From: a bacterium
GTDB taxonomy: Bacteria; Patescibacteriota; Saccharimonadia; Saccharimonadales; Saccharimonadaceae
Length of the DNA stretch: 64,000 nt
NCBI GenBank assembly: GCA_030530825.1
Contig: JAUMUF010000001.1
Location: 248,001-312,000, forward strand
Direction: 5' to 3'
The notes beneath the pieces are model-generated. The model was given only the letters and a program-made list of their open reading frames with translations, had not been told where the DNA came from and did not search any database. Below are positions 49,524 through 58,911 of the stretch, piece after piece; positions within the stretch are counted from its first letter, which is position 1, and every line of letters starts with the position of its first letter. The position numbers and the translations under genes were made by a program.

Positions 49524-50567
49524 CTAGTTTTCTCGCCTTTCCTTGTTGAAATAGTTAATCTTCATAGCATCTTTGACCTCGCGCAAAGTTTGAGCGGCGA
49601 ACTTTTCAGCCCTAAGAGTACCCGCACGCAAAATTTCCATAACTGCCTCTGGATTTTTGGCGAGTTCTTCTCGGCGCTCGCGAATCGGGCGGAGAAATTC
49701 ATCCAAAACTTCGATCAAATATCGCTTGACAGCCACATCGCCAAGTCCGCCACGCTGATAGTGCGCTTTCATTTCAGCAACCTTTTCTTTATCTTTGGCA
49801 AAAACATCGAGGTAAGCAAATACGACATTGCCCTCGATTTTGCCGGGATCTTGGACACGAATATGGTCAGGGTCTGTATACATTTTCATCACTTTGGCGC
49901 TCATTTCTTCGAAAGAGTCAGCCAGATAAATGCCGTTATTGAGGCTCTTGCTCATCTTGGAGTTGACTCCATCGATGCCAGGAAGACGACGAGAAGCGCC
50001 TTCCGCAGACAAGAACATCTCTGGCTCGACAAGTGTTTCGGTGTTATATGTTTGATTGAAAGAACGGGCAATCTCGCGAGTAAGTTCAATCATTGGGGCT
50101 TGATCTTCGCCAACTGGAACGGTTGTAGCCTTGAACGCCGTGATATCTGCTGCTTGAGAAATCGGATAATAGACAAAGCCTGCCGGCACGCCTTCGCCGA
50201 AGTTTTTTTGCTTGATTTCAGTCTTTACTGTTGGGTTGCGCTCAAGTCGTGCGATAGATACGAGATTGGAGTAGTAGAGCGCCAATTCTGGTAGTTGAGG
50301 TATTTGGCTCTGGATGAAAATTGTTGTTTTTTGCGGGTCCAATCCAACCGCAAGGTAGTCAAGCGCCACCTCGAGAATATTATTGCGGACTTTTTCTGGA
50401 TTGTCGGCGTTATCAGTAAGTGCCTGTGCGTCGGCAATCATCACAAATATTTCATCGAATTCGCCAGAATTTTGTAATTCTACACGGTTTTTTAGACTCC
50501 CTACAAAATGCCCGATATGGAGTCGTCCAGTCGGTCTATCGCCTGTCAAAATAATCTTTTTACTCAT
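49524..50567 (-). CDS. trpS: Tryptophanyl-tRNA synthetase
   Basis: 347 residues, class I synthetase. HIGH-like [12 protein letters not shown] near residue 17, [14 protein letters not shown] near 205, and the typical DAQALTDN stretch. The C-terminal part is helical. It charges tRNA-Trp and makes UGG a sense codon; UGA is a stop here. It overlaps the hydrolase gene upstream by 8 bases and the RluD-like gene follows directly. Confidence 0.96.
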   Translation of the reverse strand: MSKKIILTGDRPTGRLHIGHFVGSLKNRVELQNSGEFDEIFVMIADAQALTDNADNPEKVRNNILEVALDYLAVGLDPQKTTIFIQSQIPQLPELALYYSNLVSIARLERNPTVKTEIKQKNFGEGVPAGFVYYPISQAADITAFKATTVPVGEDQAPMIELTREIARSFNQTYNTETLVEPEMFLSAEGASRRLPGIDGVNSKMSKSLNNGIYLADSFEEMSAKVMKMYTDPDHIRVQDPGKIEGNVVFAYLDVFAKDKEKVAEMKAHYQRGGLGDVAVKRYLIEVLDEFLRPIRERREELAKNPEAVMEILRAGTLRAEKFAAQTLREVKDAMKINYFNKERREN

Positions 50568-51375
50568 CTTTCTCCTTCAAAATCTTATTAATTCCGCTTG
50601 AAACTTCTTTCATCATCACGATAGTCGGGTCGTGACTCGCCAAAACTCGCTTGGTTGAGATCATTTTGTTCTGCCGACCAAGTCTTCTGATATTAGCCCC
50701 AATCACAACAGGGTCAAGAATGCCATAAACTATTTTGGTCGGAGTTGAAATTTCGAGAAGTTTATTGAAAGTGTCTTGCTTTATAATTGCATCTCGAAGC
50801 GATTTTCTGATCGGGCGAAAGTCCTCTTGACTATCAAACCTGTTCACCGCCACGATGCCTCGGTCGATCACGCTATTAATAAAGTTTATACTCTGATCTG
50901 GCTCGGTGTAAATTCTATTATAGCCACTCTTCAAGATTCTTTCTTGAATGCCGCTCTTAATCTCTTCAGGTAGGTAAATTGGTGGTGAGAGCAAGAAGAT
51001 TCCATCCGCAAAATCAGGCCAATTATTAGCCAATTCTGCAGTCACTAACGCGCCCATCGAGTGACCAACAATAAAAAGTGGTTTTCCTGCTTTTTTGATT
51101 TTTGAAAGTGTTTTTTTGAGCGACTTGGCTTGATTTTCTAAATTCTGAACTCCGCCCCAAATTGGTTTGGGTGAATTTCCGTGACCAAGCAAATCCACCG
51201 CATAAAGGTCAAAATTTCCGTCGATTCGCTCTTCTGCTTCGCTCCACATTTCAGTAGAACTTGCGATTCCATGAACAAAAACCACCGTCGCCAGACTATC
51301 TTCTTGAAGTCGCAAAACTTCCAGATTCAGGCGATAAGCCAAGCCAAGATTTTTATGAAGAAATTTATCAAACAT
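50560..51375 (-). CDS. Alpha/beta hydrolase
   Basis: 271 residues. Oxyanion-hole HG motif ([14 protein letters not shown]), nucleophile elbow GHSMGAL near residue 105, and late His in VLASHDPTI. The catalytic Asp is in YGILDPVV. Substrate unknown (ester, lactone or haloalkane-like). TATAAT (51383-51388) lies 7 bases before the ATG, leaderless type. It is the first gene of a four-gene unit with trpS, the RluD-like synthase and holB. Confidence 0.88.
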   Translation of the reverse strand: MFDKFLHKNLGLAYRLNLEVLRLQEDSLATVVFVHGIASSTEMWSEAEERIDGNFDLYAVDLLGHGNSPKPIWGGVQNLENQAKSLKKTLSKIKKAGKPLFIVGHSMGALVTAELANNWPDFADGIFLLSPPIYLPEEIKSGIQERILKSGYNRIYTEPDQSINFINSVIDRGIVAVNRFDSQEDFRPIRKSLRDAIIKQDTFNKLLEISTPTKIVYGILDPVVIGANIRRLGRQNKMISTKRVLASHDPTIVMMKEVSSGINKILKEKDE

Positions 51376-51418
51376 ATCTTAAATTATACCACTTTTTCTA
51401 ATTAAACGCAAAAGAAAA

Positions 51419-51438
51419 CAACCACCTTTCGATGATTG
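51419..51438 (-). terminator. Terminator of the alpha-operon (after rpsI)
   Basis: CAATCATC, loop GAAA, GGTGGTTG, then TTTTCTTTTG on the minus strand. Confidence 0.82.
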
Positions 51439-51449
51439 CTTTCCGTGGA

Positions 51450-51848
51450 TTAACGCTTCGAGAATTGCTCTTTCTTTCGAGCAGATCGAAGTCCATATTT
51501 CTTGCGTTCTTTTTCGCGAGGGTCGCGTTTCAAGAGTTCTGCCTTCTTCAAAACTGGTCGAAGGTCGGCGTGCGCAACTGTTAGGGCTTTCGAGATAGCC
51601 AATTTAATTGCGTCAACTTGTCCAGCAAGACCACCGCCATTCACTTTGATTGTGATATCGTAGTCGTTTTGTTTGGCTACGAGCGCAAGTGGGTCGGTAA
51701 TTTCAGCCAATTGAGATTTGTTATTGCTGAAATATTCCGCAGCAGGCTTATCATTGATTGTAATGTTACCTTTACCCGCAAAAAGTCGAGCGCGTGCCGT
51801 TGCGGATTTGCGTCGTCCAAGACCGTAGAAATATTTTGCTTCAGCCAT
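51450..51848 (-). CDS. rpsI: Ribosomal protein uS9
   Basis: 132 residues, 30S head protein. FYGLGRRKSATARARLFAGKG at the start, and the basic C-terminal tail ends in KKYGLRSARKKEQFSKR, which reaches the P-site tRNA. It follows rplM by 2 bases. Last gene before a terminator. Confidence 0.97.
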   Translation of the reverse strand: MAEAKYFYGLGRRKSATARARLFAGKGNITINDKPAAEYFSNNKSQLAEITDPLALVAKQNDYDITIKVNGGGLAGQVDAIKLAISKALTVAHADLRPVLKKAELLKRDPREKERKKYGLRSARKKEQFSKR

Positions 51849-51850
51849 AA

Positions 51851-52297
51851 TTATTTAACCTCAACTTTCTGTGGTTTTTGCGCAGCATGATTGTGCTCGT
51901 TACCTGCATAAACCTTCAACCGTTTCATTCGGTCATCTCGAAGTTTGTTTGTTGGAAGCATTCCATAAACAGCCTTTTCGATGATCATTTCAGGGGTTTT
52001 GGCTCGAAGTTCTTTAAGAGAAGCCTCGCTCAAACCACCTGGGAAACCGCTGTGGCGGTAGTACATTTTATCTTCTTCTTTATTGCCTGTTACTTTAACT
52101 TTTTCAGCATTGATAACTACAACGAAATCTCCACCATCAGTGTGCGGTGTGTAAGTCGCTTTATTTTTGCCCATCAAAGCCTTGGCAATAAATGCGCTTA
52201 GGCGACCAAGAGTTGGCGCTTCAGCGGCGTCGATCAAAAGCCAGTTTCGGCTGACTTCTGTCGGTTTTTGTGAATAAGTTTTTGCATTAACAGCCAT
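51851..52297 (-). CDS. rplM: Ribosomal protein uL13
   Basis: 148 residues. Matches uL13: NWLLIDAAEAPTLGRLSAFIA, the GDFVVVINAEKVKVTGNKE stretch, and MLPTNKLRDDRMKRLKVYAGNEHNH. Start overlaps the rplQ stop by one base (TAATG), so they are coupled. Confidence 0.97.
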   Translation of the reverse strand: MAVNAKTYSQKPTEVSRNWLLIDAAEAPTLGRLSAFIAKALMGKNKATYTPHTDGGDFVVVINAEKVKVTGNKEEDKMYYRHSGFPGGLSEASLKELRAKTPEMIIEKAVYGMLPTNKLRDDRMKRLKVYAGNEHNHAAQKPQKVEVK

Positions 52298-52680
52298 TAC
52301 TTATCCTCCTTGTTGTGTTTAATTTCGTCAACAAATTCAATTGTCGCCATCTCAGCAGCGTCACCGCGGCGAATTCGAGTTCTCTCAATTCGAAGGTGTC
52401 CGCTATTTCGAGAAGTCAACTGTGGCGCGATCACATCAACCAACTTGTTGGCTGCGTCGATGTTGCCAAGTTTAGCAATAATCTGTCGGCGGTTGTGAAG
52501 ATCACCTTTTTTAGCCTTGGTGATCAATTTTTCTGTGTAGCGCAATGTCTCTTTGGCTTTTGGCAAAGTTGTTTCGATTTTGCCGTGAATCACTAACGAG
52601 GTAGCCAAGCCTTTGAGGAGTGCGCGGCGTTGATCGCGTTCACGACCAAATTTTCGCCCTTTATATCCATGTCGGTGCAT
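52297..52680 (-). CDS. rplQ: Ribosomal protein bL17
   Basis: 127 residues with MHRHGYKGRKFGRERDQRRA and ETTLPKAKETLRYTEKLITK, typical of bL17 near the exit tunnel. It lies 1 base after rpoA in the alpha operon. Confidence 0.96.
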   Translation of the reverse strand: MHRHGYKGRKFGRERDQRRALLKGLATSLVIHGKIETTLPKAKETLRYTEKLITKAKKGDLHNRRQIIAKLGNIDAANKLVDVIAPQLTSRNSGHLRIERTRIRRGDAAEMATIEFVDEIKHNKEDK

Positions 52681-52681
52681 A

Positions 52682-53605
52682 TTATAAATTTAACTCCGCT
52701 ATTTTATCTTTAACTTCATCAAGTGCCTTGCTTCCAAAGCCTTTGAGTTCACGCAAATCTTGTTCGGTAAGGTTAATCAAATCGTGAACATTGCGAATGT
52801 TGTTATTAACAAGCGCATTTGTTGTTCGAGCCGTCAAGTTTAAGTCTTCAATTGGAGTGAAAAGTTCGCTTGCTTCGTCAGATTTTTCATCACCAAGAGC
52901 AGGCGCAGCCTCCATAGTTGTTGAGCCGGCGAGTGCAGAATATTGGTTTACTAAAATCGCAGCAGCCTGCTCGAAAGCGTCGCGTGGAGTAATTGAGCCG
53001 TCAGTTTCGACTGTGATGTCGAGACGGTCAAGGTTGGAATTTTGCCCAACGCGAGTGTTGTCAACTTTGTATCGAACTCGAAGAACTGGGCTAAAAATCG
53101 CATCCAAAGCAATCATATCGCTGTGAATTCGATCTTCGCTTGATTCCTCGATAGTTTTATAGCCGTGGCCAGATTCAACAACAAAATCCATAACGATTTT
53201 GGTTTTCGCATCATCAATAGTTGCGATGATTTGATCTGGATTTACAACTTCCATATCAGCATTGGCAGTAATATCACCAGCAGTGATTACGCCAGCGCCA
53301 GATTTTTCCAATCGAAGTTCAACCGGGCTGTCAGTATGAGCCTTAAATTTGATATTCTTAAGATTGAGCATAATATCAACAACATCTTCTTTGACGCCAT
53401 CAATAGAAGTGAACTCGTGGCTCACACCTTCAATCTTAAAAGCAGTAATTGCAGCGCCGTTAATGCTTGAGAGCAAAACGCGTCGCAAACTGTTTCCGAG
53501 CGTATTGCCGTATCCAGGCTCAAGAGGCTTCACAACAAAAGTTGCAGAAGTTTCGTTGATATCCTGAATCTCAGCAAGCGCTGGATTATGAATTAATTTT
53601 GACAT
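52682..53605 (-). CDS. rpoA: RNA polymerase alpha subunit
   Basis: 307 residues. The N-terminal domain (dimerisation, about 1-220) has PGYGNTLGNSLRRVLLSS and HEFTSIDGVKEDVVDIMLNLK. The C-terminal domain (about 245-305) contains NLTARTTNALVNNNIRNVHD and LKGFGSKALDEVK, which binds UP elements and activators. TAAGGAG precedes the ATG. Confidence 0.97.
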   Translation of the reverse strand: MSKLIHNPALAEIQDINETSATFVVKPLEPGYGNTLGNSLRRVLLSSINGAAITAFKIEGVSHEFTSIDGVKEDVVDIMLNLKNIKFKAHTDSPVELRLEKSGAGVITAGDITANADMEVVNPDQIIATIDDAKTKIVMDFVVESGHGYKTIEESSEDRIHSDMIALDAIFSPVLRVRYKVDNTRVGQNSNLDRLDITVETDGSITPRDAFEQAAAILVNQYSALAGSTTMEAAPALGDEKSDEASELFTPIEDLNLTARTTNALVNNNIRNVHDLINLTEQDLRELKGFGSKALDEVKDKIAELNL

Positions 53606-53631
53606 ATAAACTTTTAGCTCCTTACCCTTTT

Positions 53632-54249
53632 TTATCGTGAGTAGTACTCGACGATTAACTGTTCGTTGATGCCAGTTTCTGCTTCTTCTCGTTTTGGAAG
53701 ACCAGTGATTTTAACTGTCATTTTTTTGCTGTCAGCCTTGAGCCAACTCTTTGGTTGAGCGTCAGCATCAGCAACAACATTTTCAAGATTTGCGAAATAG
53801 CCAGATTTTTGGCTTTTTGGTCGAACAACGATTTCGTCGTCAACTTTTACGCGAATTGATGGAATATCAACTCGGCGACCATTCAACATAAAGTGACCGT
53901 GGCTTACCAACTGTCGAGCCTGTCGGCGTGAAGTTGCGAAACCTGCTCGGTAAACTGCGTTGTCAAGTCGAAGTTCAAGAAGTTGAAGCAAGTTTTCACC
54001 AGCCAAACCTTCTCGACGAGATGCTTCTTTCATTAGACGCGCGAATTGTTTTTCCAAAAGACCATACAATCGGCGAACTTTTTGCTTTTCACGCAATTGG
54101 ATTGCGTAAAGGCTTGGTTTTCCTTGTCGAGCGCCAGAGTGCTGACCAGGAATTCCGCTTTTTCGCGCCATAATTTTGGCTGCCTTTGGATGAAGGGCAT
54201 AGCCTTCTCGGCGTGATTGTTTAACAATCGGAGACCTATCTCGAGCCAT
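53632..54249 (-). CDS. rpsD: Ribosomal protein uS4
   Basis: 205 residues. The S4 RNA-binding domain is at about 95-160 (RLDNAVYRAGFATSRRQARQ), preceded by a conserved N-terminal helical region (QLREKQKVRRLYGLLEKQF). No zinc cysteines. It helps start 30S assembly. Directly upstream of rpoA in one operon. Confidence 0.96.
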   Translation of the reverse strand: MARDRSPIVKQSRREGYALHPKAAKIMARKSGIPGQHSGARQGKPSLYAIQLREKQKVRRLYGLLEKQFARLMKEASRREGLAGENLLQLLELRLDNAVYRAGFATSRRQARQLVSHGHFMLNGRRVDIPSIRVKVDDEIVVRPKSQKSGYFANLENVVADADAQPKSWLKADSKKMTVKITGLPKREEAETGINEQLIVEYYSR

Positions 54250-54252
54250 AAA

Positions 54253-54639
54253 TTAAGCCCTCCTTGCTTTCTTTGGACGAACGCCACCATGTGGAACGCC
54301 AGTCACATCTTTAATACTATCTACATTGATGTTCAAGTTTGAAAGTGAACGGATCGCTGAGTCACGACCGAGTCCAACACCTTTCACGAAAACATCTACT
54401 GAGCCAAGACCGTAAAGAGTCTTTGCTGATTCTGCTGCTTTTTCGGTAGCAACTTGGGCTGCATAAGCAGTACCTTTTTTGCTTCCTCGAAAGCCACAAG
54501 CACCTGCACTTGAAGCCGCCAACGCGTTACCTTTTTTATCAGTGAAAGTGATAATGGTATTGTTGAAGGTTGCCTGAATGTGCATTTGACCTGACGGAAC
54601 AGATCGGCGCTGTTTTTTACGACTAACTTTTTCTGCCAT
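54253..54639 (-). CDS. rpsK: Ribosomal protein uS11
   Basis: 128 residues. Contains HIQATFNNTIITFTDKKGN, SSAGACGFRGSKKGTAYAAQ and GVGLGRDSAIRSL, ending in TGVPHGGVRPKKARRA, all diagnostic of uS11. Confidence 0.97.
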   Translation of the reverse strand: MAEKVSRKKQRRSVPSGQMHIQATFNNTIITFTDKKGNALAASSAGACGFRGSKKGTAYAAQVATEKAAESAKTLYGLGSVDVFVKGVGLGRDSAIRSLSNLNINVDSIKDVTGVPHGGVRPKKARRA

Positions 54640-54660
54640 TTTCCTATTCCTTCCTTAATC

Positions 54661-55047
54661 TTAGGTCTTACTTGCTGCTTTAGGTTGAGCGCCACCAACG
54701 GCGATTGCGCGACCCTTACGAGTTCGTGCGTTCGTTCGTGTTCGCTGACCGTTCACAGGCAAGCCTGCTTTGTGTCGCATACCTTTGTAATTGTTAATGT
54801 CTTTTAGACGTTTGATATTGTTTGCTACGAGGCGTTGCAGATCACCTTCTACAGTGTAATCATTGTCGATGATTTCACGTAGTTTCTGTTCTTCAGCCTC
54901 GGTGAGATCTTTCACCCGAGTGGTCGGCTCAATGTCAGCCGCCGCAAGGATGGTCTTAGCAGTTGTTCGCCCAATGCCATAAATATATGTCAAAGCGATC
55001 CAAACTTGCTTTTCCGCTGGGATTGTTACACCTGCGATTCGAGCCAT
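54661..55047 (-). CDS. rpsM: Ribosomal protein uS13
   Basis: 128 residues. Starts [20 protein letters not shown] and has [14 protein letters not shown] and [20 protein letters not shown] before a basic tail. It contacts the P-site and bridges to the 50S. Confidence 0.97.
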   Translation of the reverse strand: MARIAGVTIPAEKQVWIALTYIYGIGRTTAKTILAAADIEPTTRVKDLTEAEEQKLREIIDNDYTVEGDLQRLVANNIKRLKDINNYKGMRHKAGLPVNGQRTRTNARTRKGRAIAVGGAQPKAASKT

Positions 55048-55049
55048 AT

Positions 55050-55166
55050 TTAACCCTGCCTTTGCTTATTCTTAGGTTTTTTCTTGTTGATGACGTATAG
55101 TCGACCTTTACGGCGAACAATTTTGTCATCAGGACTGATTTTTTTAACACTTGCACGAACTTTCAT
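55050..55166 (-). CDS. rpmJ: Ribosomal protein bL36, zinc-less form
   Basis: 38 residues. Starts [20 protein letters not shown] and ends [12 protein letters not shown], so the order and ends match bL36. The usual zinc ligands (C-x2-C and C-x4-H) are replaced: ISPDD for ICxxC, and VINKKKPKN in place of VICxNPKH. This is the C-minus form. It is separated by 2 bases from rpsM. Confidence 0.93.
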   Translation of the reverse strand: MKVRASVKKISPDDKIVRRKGRLYVINKKKPKNKQRQG

Positions 55167-55229
55167 AAGTGTTTCAAAACTCCTTATCCTTTAGTTAATA
55201 TTATCTGCAAGCCTCCAAAACAATATAAA

Positions 55230-55246
55230 GCCATTTATAAAATGGC
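55230..55246 (-). terminator. Possible attenuator between infA and rpmJ
   Basis: GCCATTT, loop, AAATGGC, then TTTATATTGTTTT on the minus strand. It could end part of the infA transcripts before rpmJ. Confidence 0.5.
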
Positions 55247-55263
55247 GAAATATAATTTCGAAT

Positions 55264-55524
55264 TTATCGCTTGCGAGCAGTCGGATTGGTAGCCGATTGC
55301 TTTTCGTCTCGGAGTCGGAAGCTGATTCTGCCCTTCGTGAGATCATAAGGGGTCAACTCTACTTCCACTCTGTCGCCCGGAACCAAACGGATGTAGTGCT
55401 TGCGCATTTTTCCGCTGATGTGAGCGATGATTGTATGCCCATTTTGAAGTTCAACCTTAAATTGCGTGTTAGGTAAAGCCTCCACGATTTTTCCTTCCAA
55501 TTTAATTACTTCTTTTTGAGCCAT
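55264..55524 (-). CDS. infA: Translation initiation factor IF-1
   Basis: 86 residues, OB-fold: [20 protein letters not shown], then [20 protein letters not shown] and [18 protein letters not shown]. The C-terminal extension is basic ([12 protein letters not shown]). Promoter TTGACT-17-TAAAAT (55536-55564) leaves about 11 bases to the ATG, so the leader is only 4-5 bases. That matters because IF-1 itself is needed for initiation. First gene of the S13-S11-S4-alpha block. Confidence 0.96.
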   Translation of the reverse strand: MAQKEVIKLEGKIVEALPNTQFKVELQNGHTIIAHISGKMRKHYIRLVPGDRVEVELTPYDLTKGRISFRLRDEKQSATNPTARKR

Positions 55525-55535
55525 AAATCTTTCCC

Positions 55536-55564
55536 ATTTTATCTTATTTTAAAGTAAAAGTCAA
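55536..55564 (-). promoter_or_regulatory. Promoter of infA and the alpha block
   Basis: TTGACT (55559-55564), 17 bases, TAAAAT (55536-55541). Confidence 0.8.
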
Positions 55565-55606
55565 GAGTAATTTTTACAATATTTTGGTTTTTAGAAAAAT
55601 AAAAAA

Positions 55607-55627
55607 CGCCCAGAATGTCTCTGAGCG
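55607..55627 (-). terminator. Terminator of the HAD hydrolase gene
   Basis: CGCTCAGA pairs with TCTGGGCG (one mismatch), then TTTTTTATTTTTC on the minus strand. Confidence 0.8.
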
Positions 55628-55685
55628 AAAATTTAGATTAAAGGATTTTCTGCAATGTTCTACTGCGATTCTTAAGAATGTCGAC

Positions 55686-56630
55686 TTAATCCCCACGAAT
55701 CATTCTATCAATATCTATATCCTCTTCAGTTTTTCGAAGAACATCAGATGTAAAGTTGGCATAATCAGCCTTCTTATGAAGGATATTAGTTTGTGACACA
55801 GACAGAACCGAACCCTGAACAGAAAATACTCTGTGTGTATCTGTAAGATTAGCCGCAAAAGCCGAGTTTTTGGCAACTTGAACTGAATAAAACCGCTTTT
55901 GGCTATCCCAAGATTGCGAGATTTTGTCGAGTAAGCCACTAGATGGATTGATCGCGAAGGCGATTTCTGCCAATTTTAGCATTTCAAAATCGCCAGCAGT
56001 ATCGCCAACTGCAACAATCTTAAAATCATCCCAACATTTAGAGCGATAATGCCCACTTAAAAGATCGTAGTTTTCGCGCAAAAAATCACGGATAATCTTA
56101 TCTTTGTTGTGATAAGTTTCTGGACCGACCGGCTTATATCTTAGATCTTGAGGATCCTGAATAAATATTTGCCCGACGCCTCCGTCAAAATTAAATTTTT
56201 CAACAAAGGCATCAACTAAAAATTGCGGAGAACCAGAAATCGCAATCAGTTTATATCCTTCACTCCTAAGAACTTCGATAAGCTCAACCGAGAAGTCGTA
56301 ATAAAGCGCACGATCAACCGCTTTTTGAGCCACATCGCGAAGCTCATCGAGAGAGTAGCGATTAAGCGAGCTCATCAGGTACCCTACAAGCTGATGGCTA
56401 TATTCGCCAAAATCCGCATCGTCATTGGTTTCTCGATATTTTTTCTTGGCGGCTTCGAGATGGTTACCGAGCATATCTTGCTTTAAGCGAAGATCGTAAT
56501 CATCTTTAATCTCACTAAAATGTCTTTTTAGCCCGTCAAGAACCTTTAGCGCCTGCTCAGGTAGTGGTCGCTTCGATACTGTTCCATCAATATCAAAGAA
56601 AGCAATTTTTGTTTTATCCAGATTCCCCAT
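55686..56630 (-). CDS. HAD superfamily phosphatase, phosphoserine phosphatase-like
   Basis: 314 residues. Motif I FFDIDGTVSKRPLP (Asp nucleophile), motif II LIAISGSPQFLVDAF, and motif IV AVGDTAGDFEMLKLA. The cap is C1-type, helical (about 35-120). It belongs to the HAD-IB group, as does SerB, but the substrate may be different (sugar phosphate or phospholipid). GGGAGGA precedes the ATG. It is a lone unit, with terminators on both sides. Confidence 0.87.
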   Translation of the reverse strand: MGNLDKTKIAFFDIDGTVSKRPLPEQALKVLDGLKRHFSEIKDDYDLRLKQDMLGNHLEAAKKKYRETNDDADFGEYSHQLVGYLMSSLNRYSLDELRDVAQKAVDRALYYDFSVELIEVLRSEGYKLIAISGSPQFLVDAFVEKFNFDGGVGQIFIQDPQDLRYKPVGPETYHNKDKIIRDFLRENYDLLSGHYRSKCWDDFKIVAVGDTAGDFEMLKLAEIAFAINPSSGLLDKISQSWDSQKRFYSVQVAKNSAFAANLTDTHRVFSVQGSVLSVSQTNILHKKADYANFTSDVLRKTEEDIDIDRMIRGD

Positions 56631-56702
56631 TAGAAAATCCTCCCTATTTGTAAAATTTCGAGCAAGGCTCTGTCACTATTTTATCAGATTAAGAATTAAA
56701 AT

Positions 56703-56736
56703 AAAAACTCTTTCGCTTAATTTTCGAAAGAGTTTT
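56703..56736 (-). terminator. Terminator of the secY-sortase unit
   Basis: Perfect 12-bp stem AAAACTCTTTCG / CGAAAGAGTTTT, then TATTTT on the minus strand. Confidence 0.9.
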
Positions 56737-56747
56737 ATGTTTATCAA

Positions 56748-57452
56748 CTAAACTTGAACCGCTCGTAGCATAACTCTACTGTTGTAAGTCTGCTCACGTT
56801 CATTCCATTGACCAACGCAAGTAATAACGTTGAGTCCTTGCTTTCCCTGCTCGTGAGAGTTAAGCATCGTGGACATTCCGTATGGATTTTTGGGATCGTT
56901 TATGTCTGAGACTAACATTTCTCGGCTATCTTTGACTTCATATGTAAAAATTTGCCCGTCGCCTCGCTCGATGATAATTCTTCCACCATTTTTTAGTTTA
57001 CCTAACTTCTTGAAAATGCCATCAAAGTTAGGTCCGCCGTTGTGCCCATCCAACAACAAAGCACCCGTGCCGTTGTTTTCTGGCTTAGCACTGCCAACAT
57101 ACCATCCAGCATCATAAATTGAAACTGGCGCATCTAATTGATTAGTTGATTTGACGACATTCAGTGGGACAATTCTTGCTTTATTTATGCCAAGTTCTGG
57201 CACTGAGATATATCTTGGGTGGGTCGCAGGGACCGTCCATTCAACCTTCTTCTCTTCGGTGATTGGAGTTTCGTCAACACGAGTATTATCACCTTCAGCA
57301 ACTAAAGAATTGGTTGGATTATTTACTGTGGGCGTCTTATTACCTTGATCTATGAAATATTTCACAGAATAAACAATCAGACCAACCCACGCAATCGCTA
57401 AAATTATCCAAGATATAATTTTAACTTTTGATTTTTTTCTTCGAACAATCAT
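56748..57452 (-). CDS. Class E/F-type sortase
   Basis: 234 residues. A membrane anchor at about 11-30 (IISWIILAIAWVGLIVYSV) is followed by a short linker (Thr/Asn-rich) and a sortase beta-barrel. Catalytic His in LLDGHNGG, Cys in VITCVG, Arg in YNSRVMLRA. It differs from the sortase at 43992 and may serve another substrate set. It starts 3 bases after the secY stop, so it is in one unit with the translocon that would export its substrates. Confidence 0.9.
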   Translation of the reverse strand: MIVRRKKSKVKIISWIILAIAWVGLIVYSVKYFIDQGNKTPTVNNPTNSLVAEGDNTRVDETPITEEKKVEWTVPATHPRYISVPELGINKARIVPLNVVKSTNQLDAPVSIYDAGWYVGSAKPENNGTGALLLDGHNGGPNFDGIFKKLGKLKNGGRIIIERGDGQIFTYEVKDSREMLVSDINDPKNPYGMSTMLNSHEQGKQGLNVITCVGQWNEREQTYNSRVMLRAVQV

Positions 57453-57455
57453 CTC

Positions 57456-58865
57456 TTATTTATAGTCATCGTAAGTAACCATCATTGCGCGAGAGCCAAG
57501 ACTTCGAAGTGTCTCAAGCGCAACAGTGACTACAATCAACAACCCTGTTCCACCAATTGATAAGTTACTATTTTGGACTTGCGCCCAGTGATAAAGCAGA
57601 TAATCCGCTACAAACGGCATAATCGAGATCAAGCCAAGCGCCAAAGCGCCAAATAGGTTGAGTCGATTAACTATTCCATTCAAAAAATGCGCAGTCTTAA
57701 CACCTGGTCGCACACCCTCAATAAATCCACCTTGTTTCTGGAGATTTTCAGCAATTTCATTAGAATTAAATACAATAGAAGTGTAGAAATATGTAAATGC
57801 CACAATCAAAATAAAGTAAACGACTGGATATATAAACGCTTCCCAAGTTTGACCAGTGAAAGATCCTGGGTTTGGTGCTTGGAACCAAGTTATAAGTTTG
57901 TCGGCCAATTGCGTATTAGTATTGGAAGACTTCATAACTTGCCCAATAAAGGCAGGAAGACTAAGGAACGACACGGCAAAGATAACCGGAACGACACCCG
58001 CCACAATCATTTTAATTGGCAAAATACTCTTAATACCACCATAGGTTGAGTTGCCGTGAACACGCTTGGCGTAATTAATAGTTACCACGCGTTGCGCTTC
58101 GTTAATTTTAACAAGAATATATAGCAAAATTATACCGACAGCAAGCATAACTACCATAATCCAGAACGCCACAGGATTTACAGGCAGGCTAAACCAGTTA
58201 AAGATGCTCATTTTTCCATAAGTAGAAGTATCTCCAAGTGAAGCAACAAAAGTTCCAAGAGTTGCAGGAAGTTGCGCCACAATACCAGCAAAAATAATCA
58301 AAGAGATACCATTACCGACACCTTTTTCAGTGATAAGTTCACCAAGCCACATCAAAAGAATCGATCCAGCGCTCATCGAGGCGACCGCCACAATCCAGTC
58401 GAGTTGCGACATACCCTCAAATACAGTTGTATTGTTTTGAAGGACGGTACTTTGAAGAATGAAAATATATGCGATAGACTGAACAATCGCTAACGGCACG
58501 GCAATAATTCGAGTCCATTGATTAATTTTCTGACGGCCAGACTCACCGTTATTACTCATTTCCTCCAACGCAGGAATAGCCTTAGTCATAAGTTGCGAGA
58601 TGATTGATGCTGTAATAAATGGTGAAAGACCAACAAGCATAATAGAAAATTGCGTTAACGCCCCGCCGGACAGTAAGTTTAAGATTCCACCAAGATCAGT
58701 AGAGTTGATTGCTTTAGAAACAACATCTTTAAGTTGGGTAGGTTCTGCCAAAGGCACAGGTATATGTGACAAAAATCGGTAAATAACAATTATACCAATC
58801 ACGCCGAATACGCGCTTTTGCATATCCTTGTTTTTAAGTGATTTAAATATAGTCTTCCATTTCAT
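57456..58865 (-). CDS. secY: Protein translocase subunit SecY
   Basis: 469 residues, ten membrane helices. Starts MKWKTIFKSLKNKDMQKRVF; the plug, PFITASIISQLM and the conserved C5-loop HGNSTYGGIKS are visible, with GIRPG-like GVRPGVKT near residue 375. It forms the protein-conducting channel with SecE and SecG. TAAAAT (58873-58878) lies 7 bases before the ATG, leaderless type. In most bacteria it follows rplO directly; here uppP lies between them. Confidence 0.97.
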   Translation of the reverse strand: MKWKTIFKSLKNKDMQKRVFGVIGIIVIYRFLSHIPVPLAEPTQLKDVVSKAINSTDLGGILNLLSGGALTQFSIMLVGLSPFITASIISQLMTKAIPALEEMSNNGESGRQKINQWTRIIAVPLAIVQSIAYIFILQSTVLQNNTTVFEGMSQLDWIVAVASMSAGSILLMWLGELITEKGVGNGISLIIFAGIVAQLPATLGTFVASLGDTSTYGKMSIFNWFSLPVNPVAFWIMVVMLAVGIILLYILVKINEAQRVVTINYAKRVHGNSTYGGIKSILPIKMIVAGVVPVIFAVSFLSLPAFIGQVMKSSNTNTQLADKLITWFQAPNPGSFTGQTWEAFIYPVVYFILIVAFTYFYTSIVFNSNEIAENLQKQGGFIEGVRPGVKTAHFLNGIVNRLNLFGALALGLISIMPFVADYLLYHWAQVQNSNLSIGGTGLLIVVTVALETLRSLGSRAMMVTYDDYK

Positions 58866-58911
58866 AACAACTATTTTACCACATTCTTCTCTTGAAAAAA
58901 AGACAAAAACG

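Noticed and set aside
48708-50294. Long plus-strand ORFs (232 and 283 codons) antisense to the RluD-like gene and trpS
   Set aside because: Both lie opposite genes with clear motifs; Phe- and Arg-rich composition is typical of antisense frames here.
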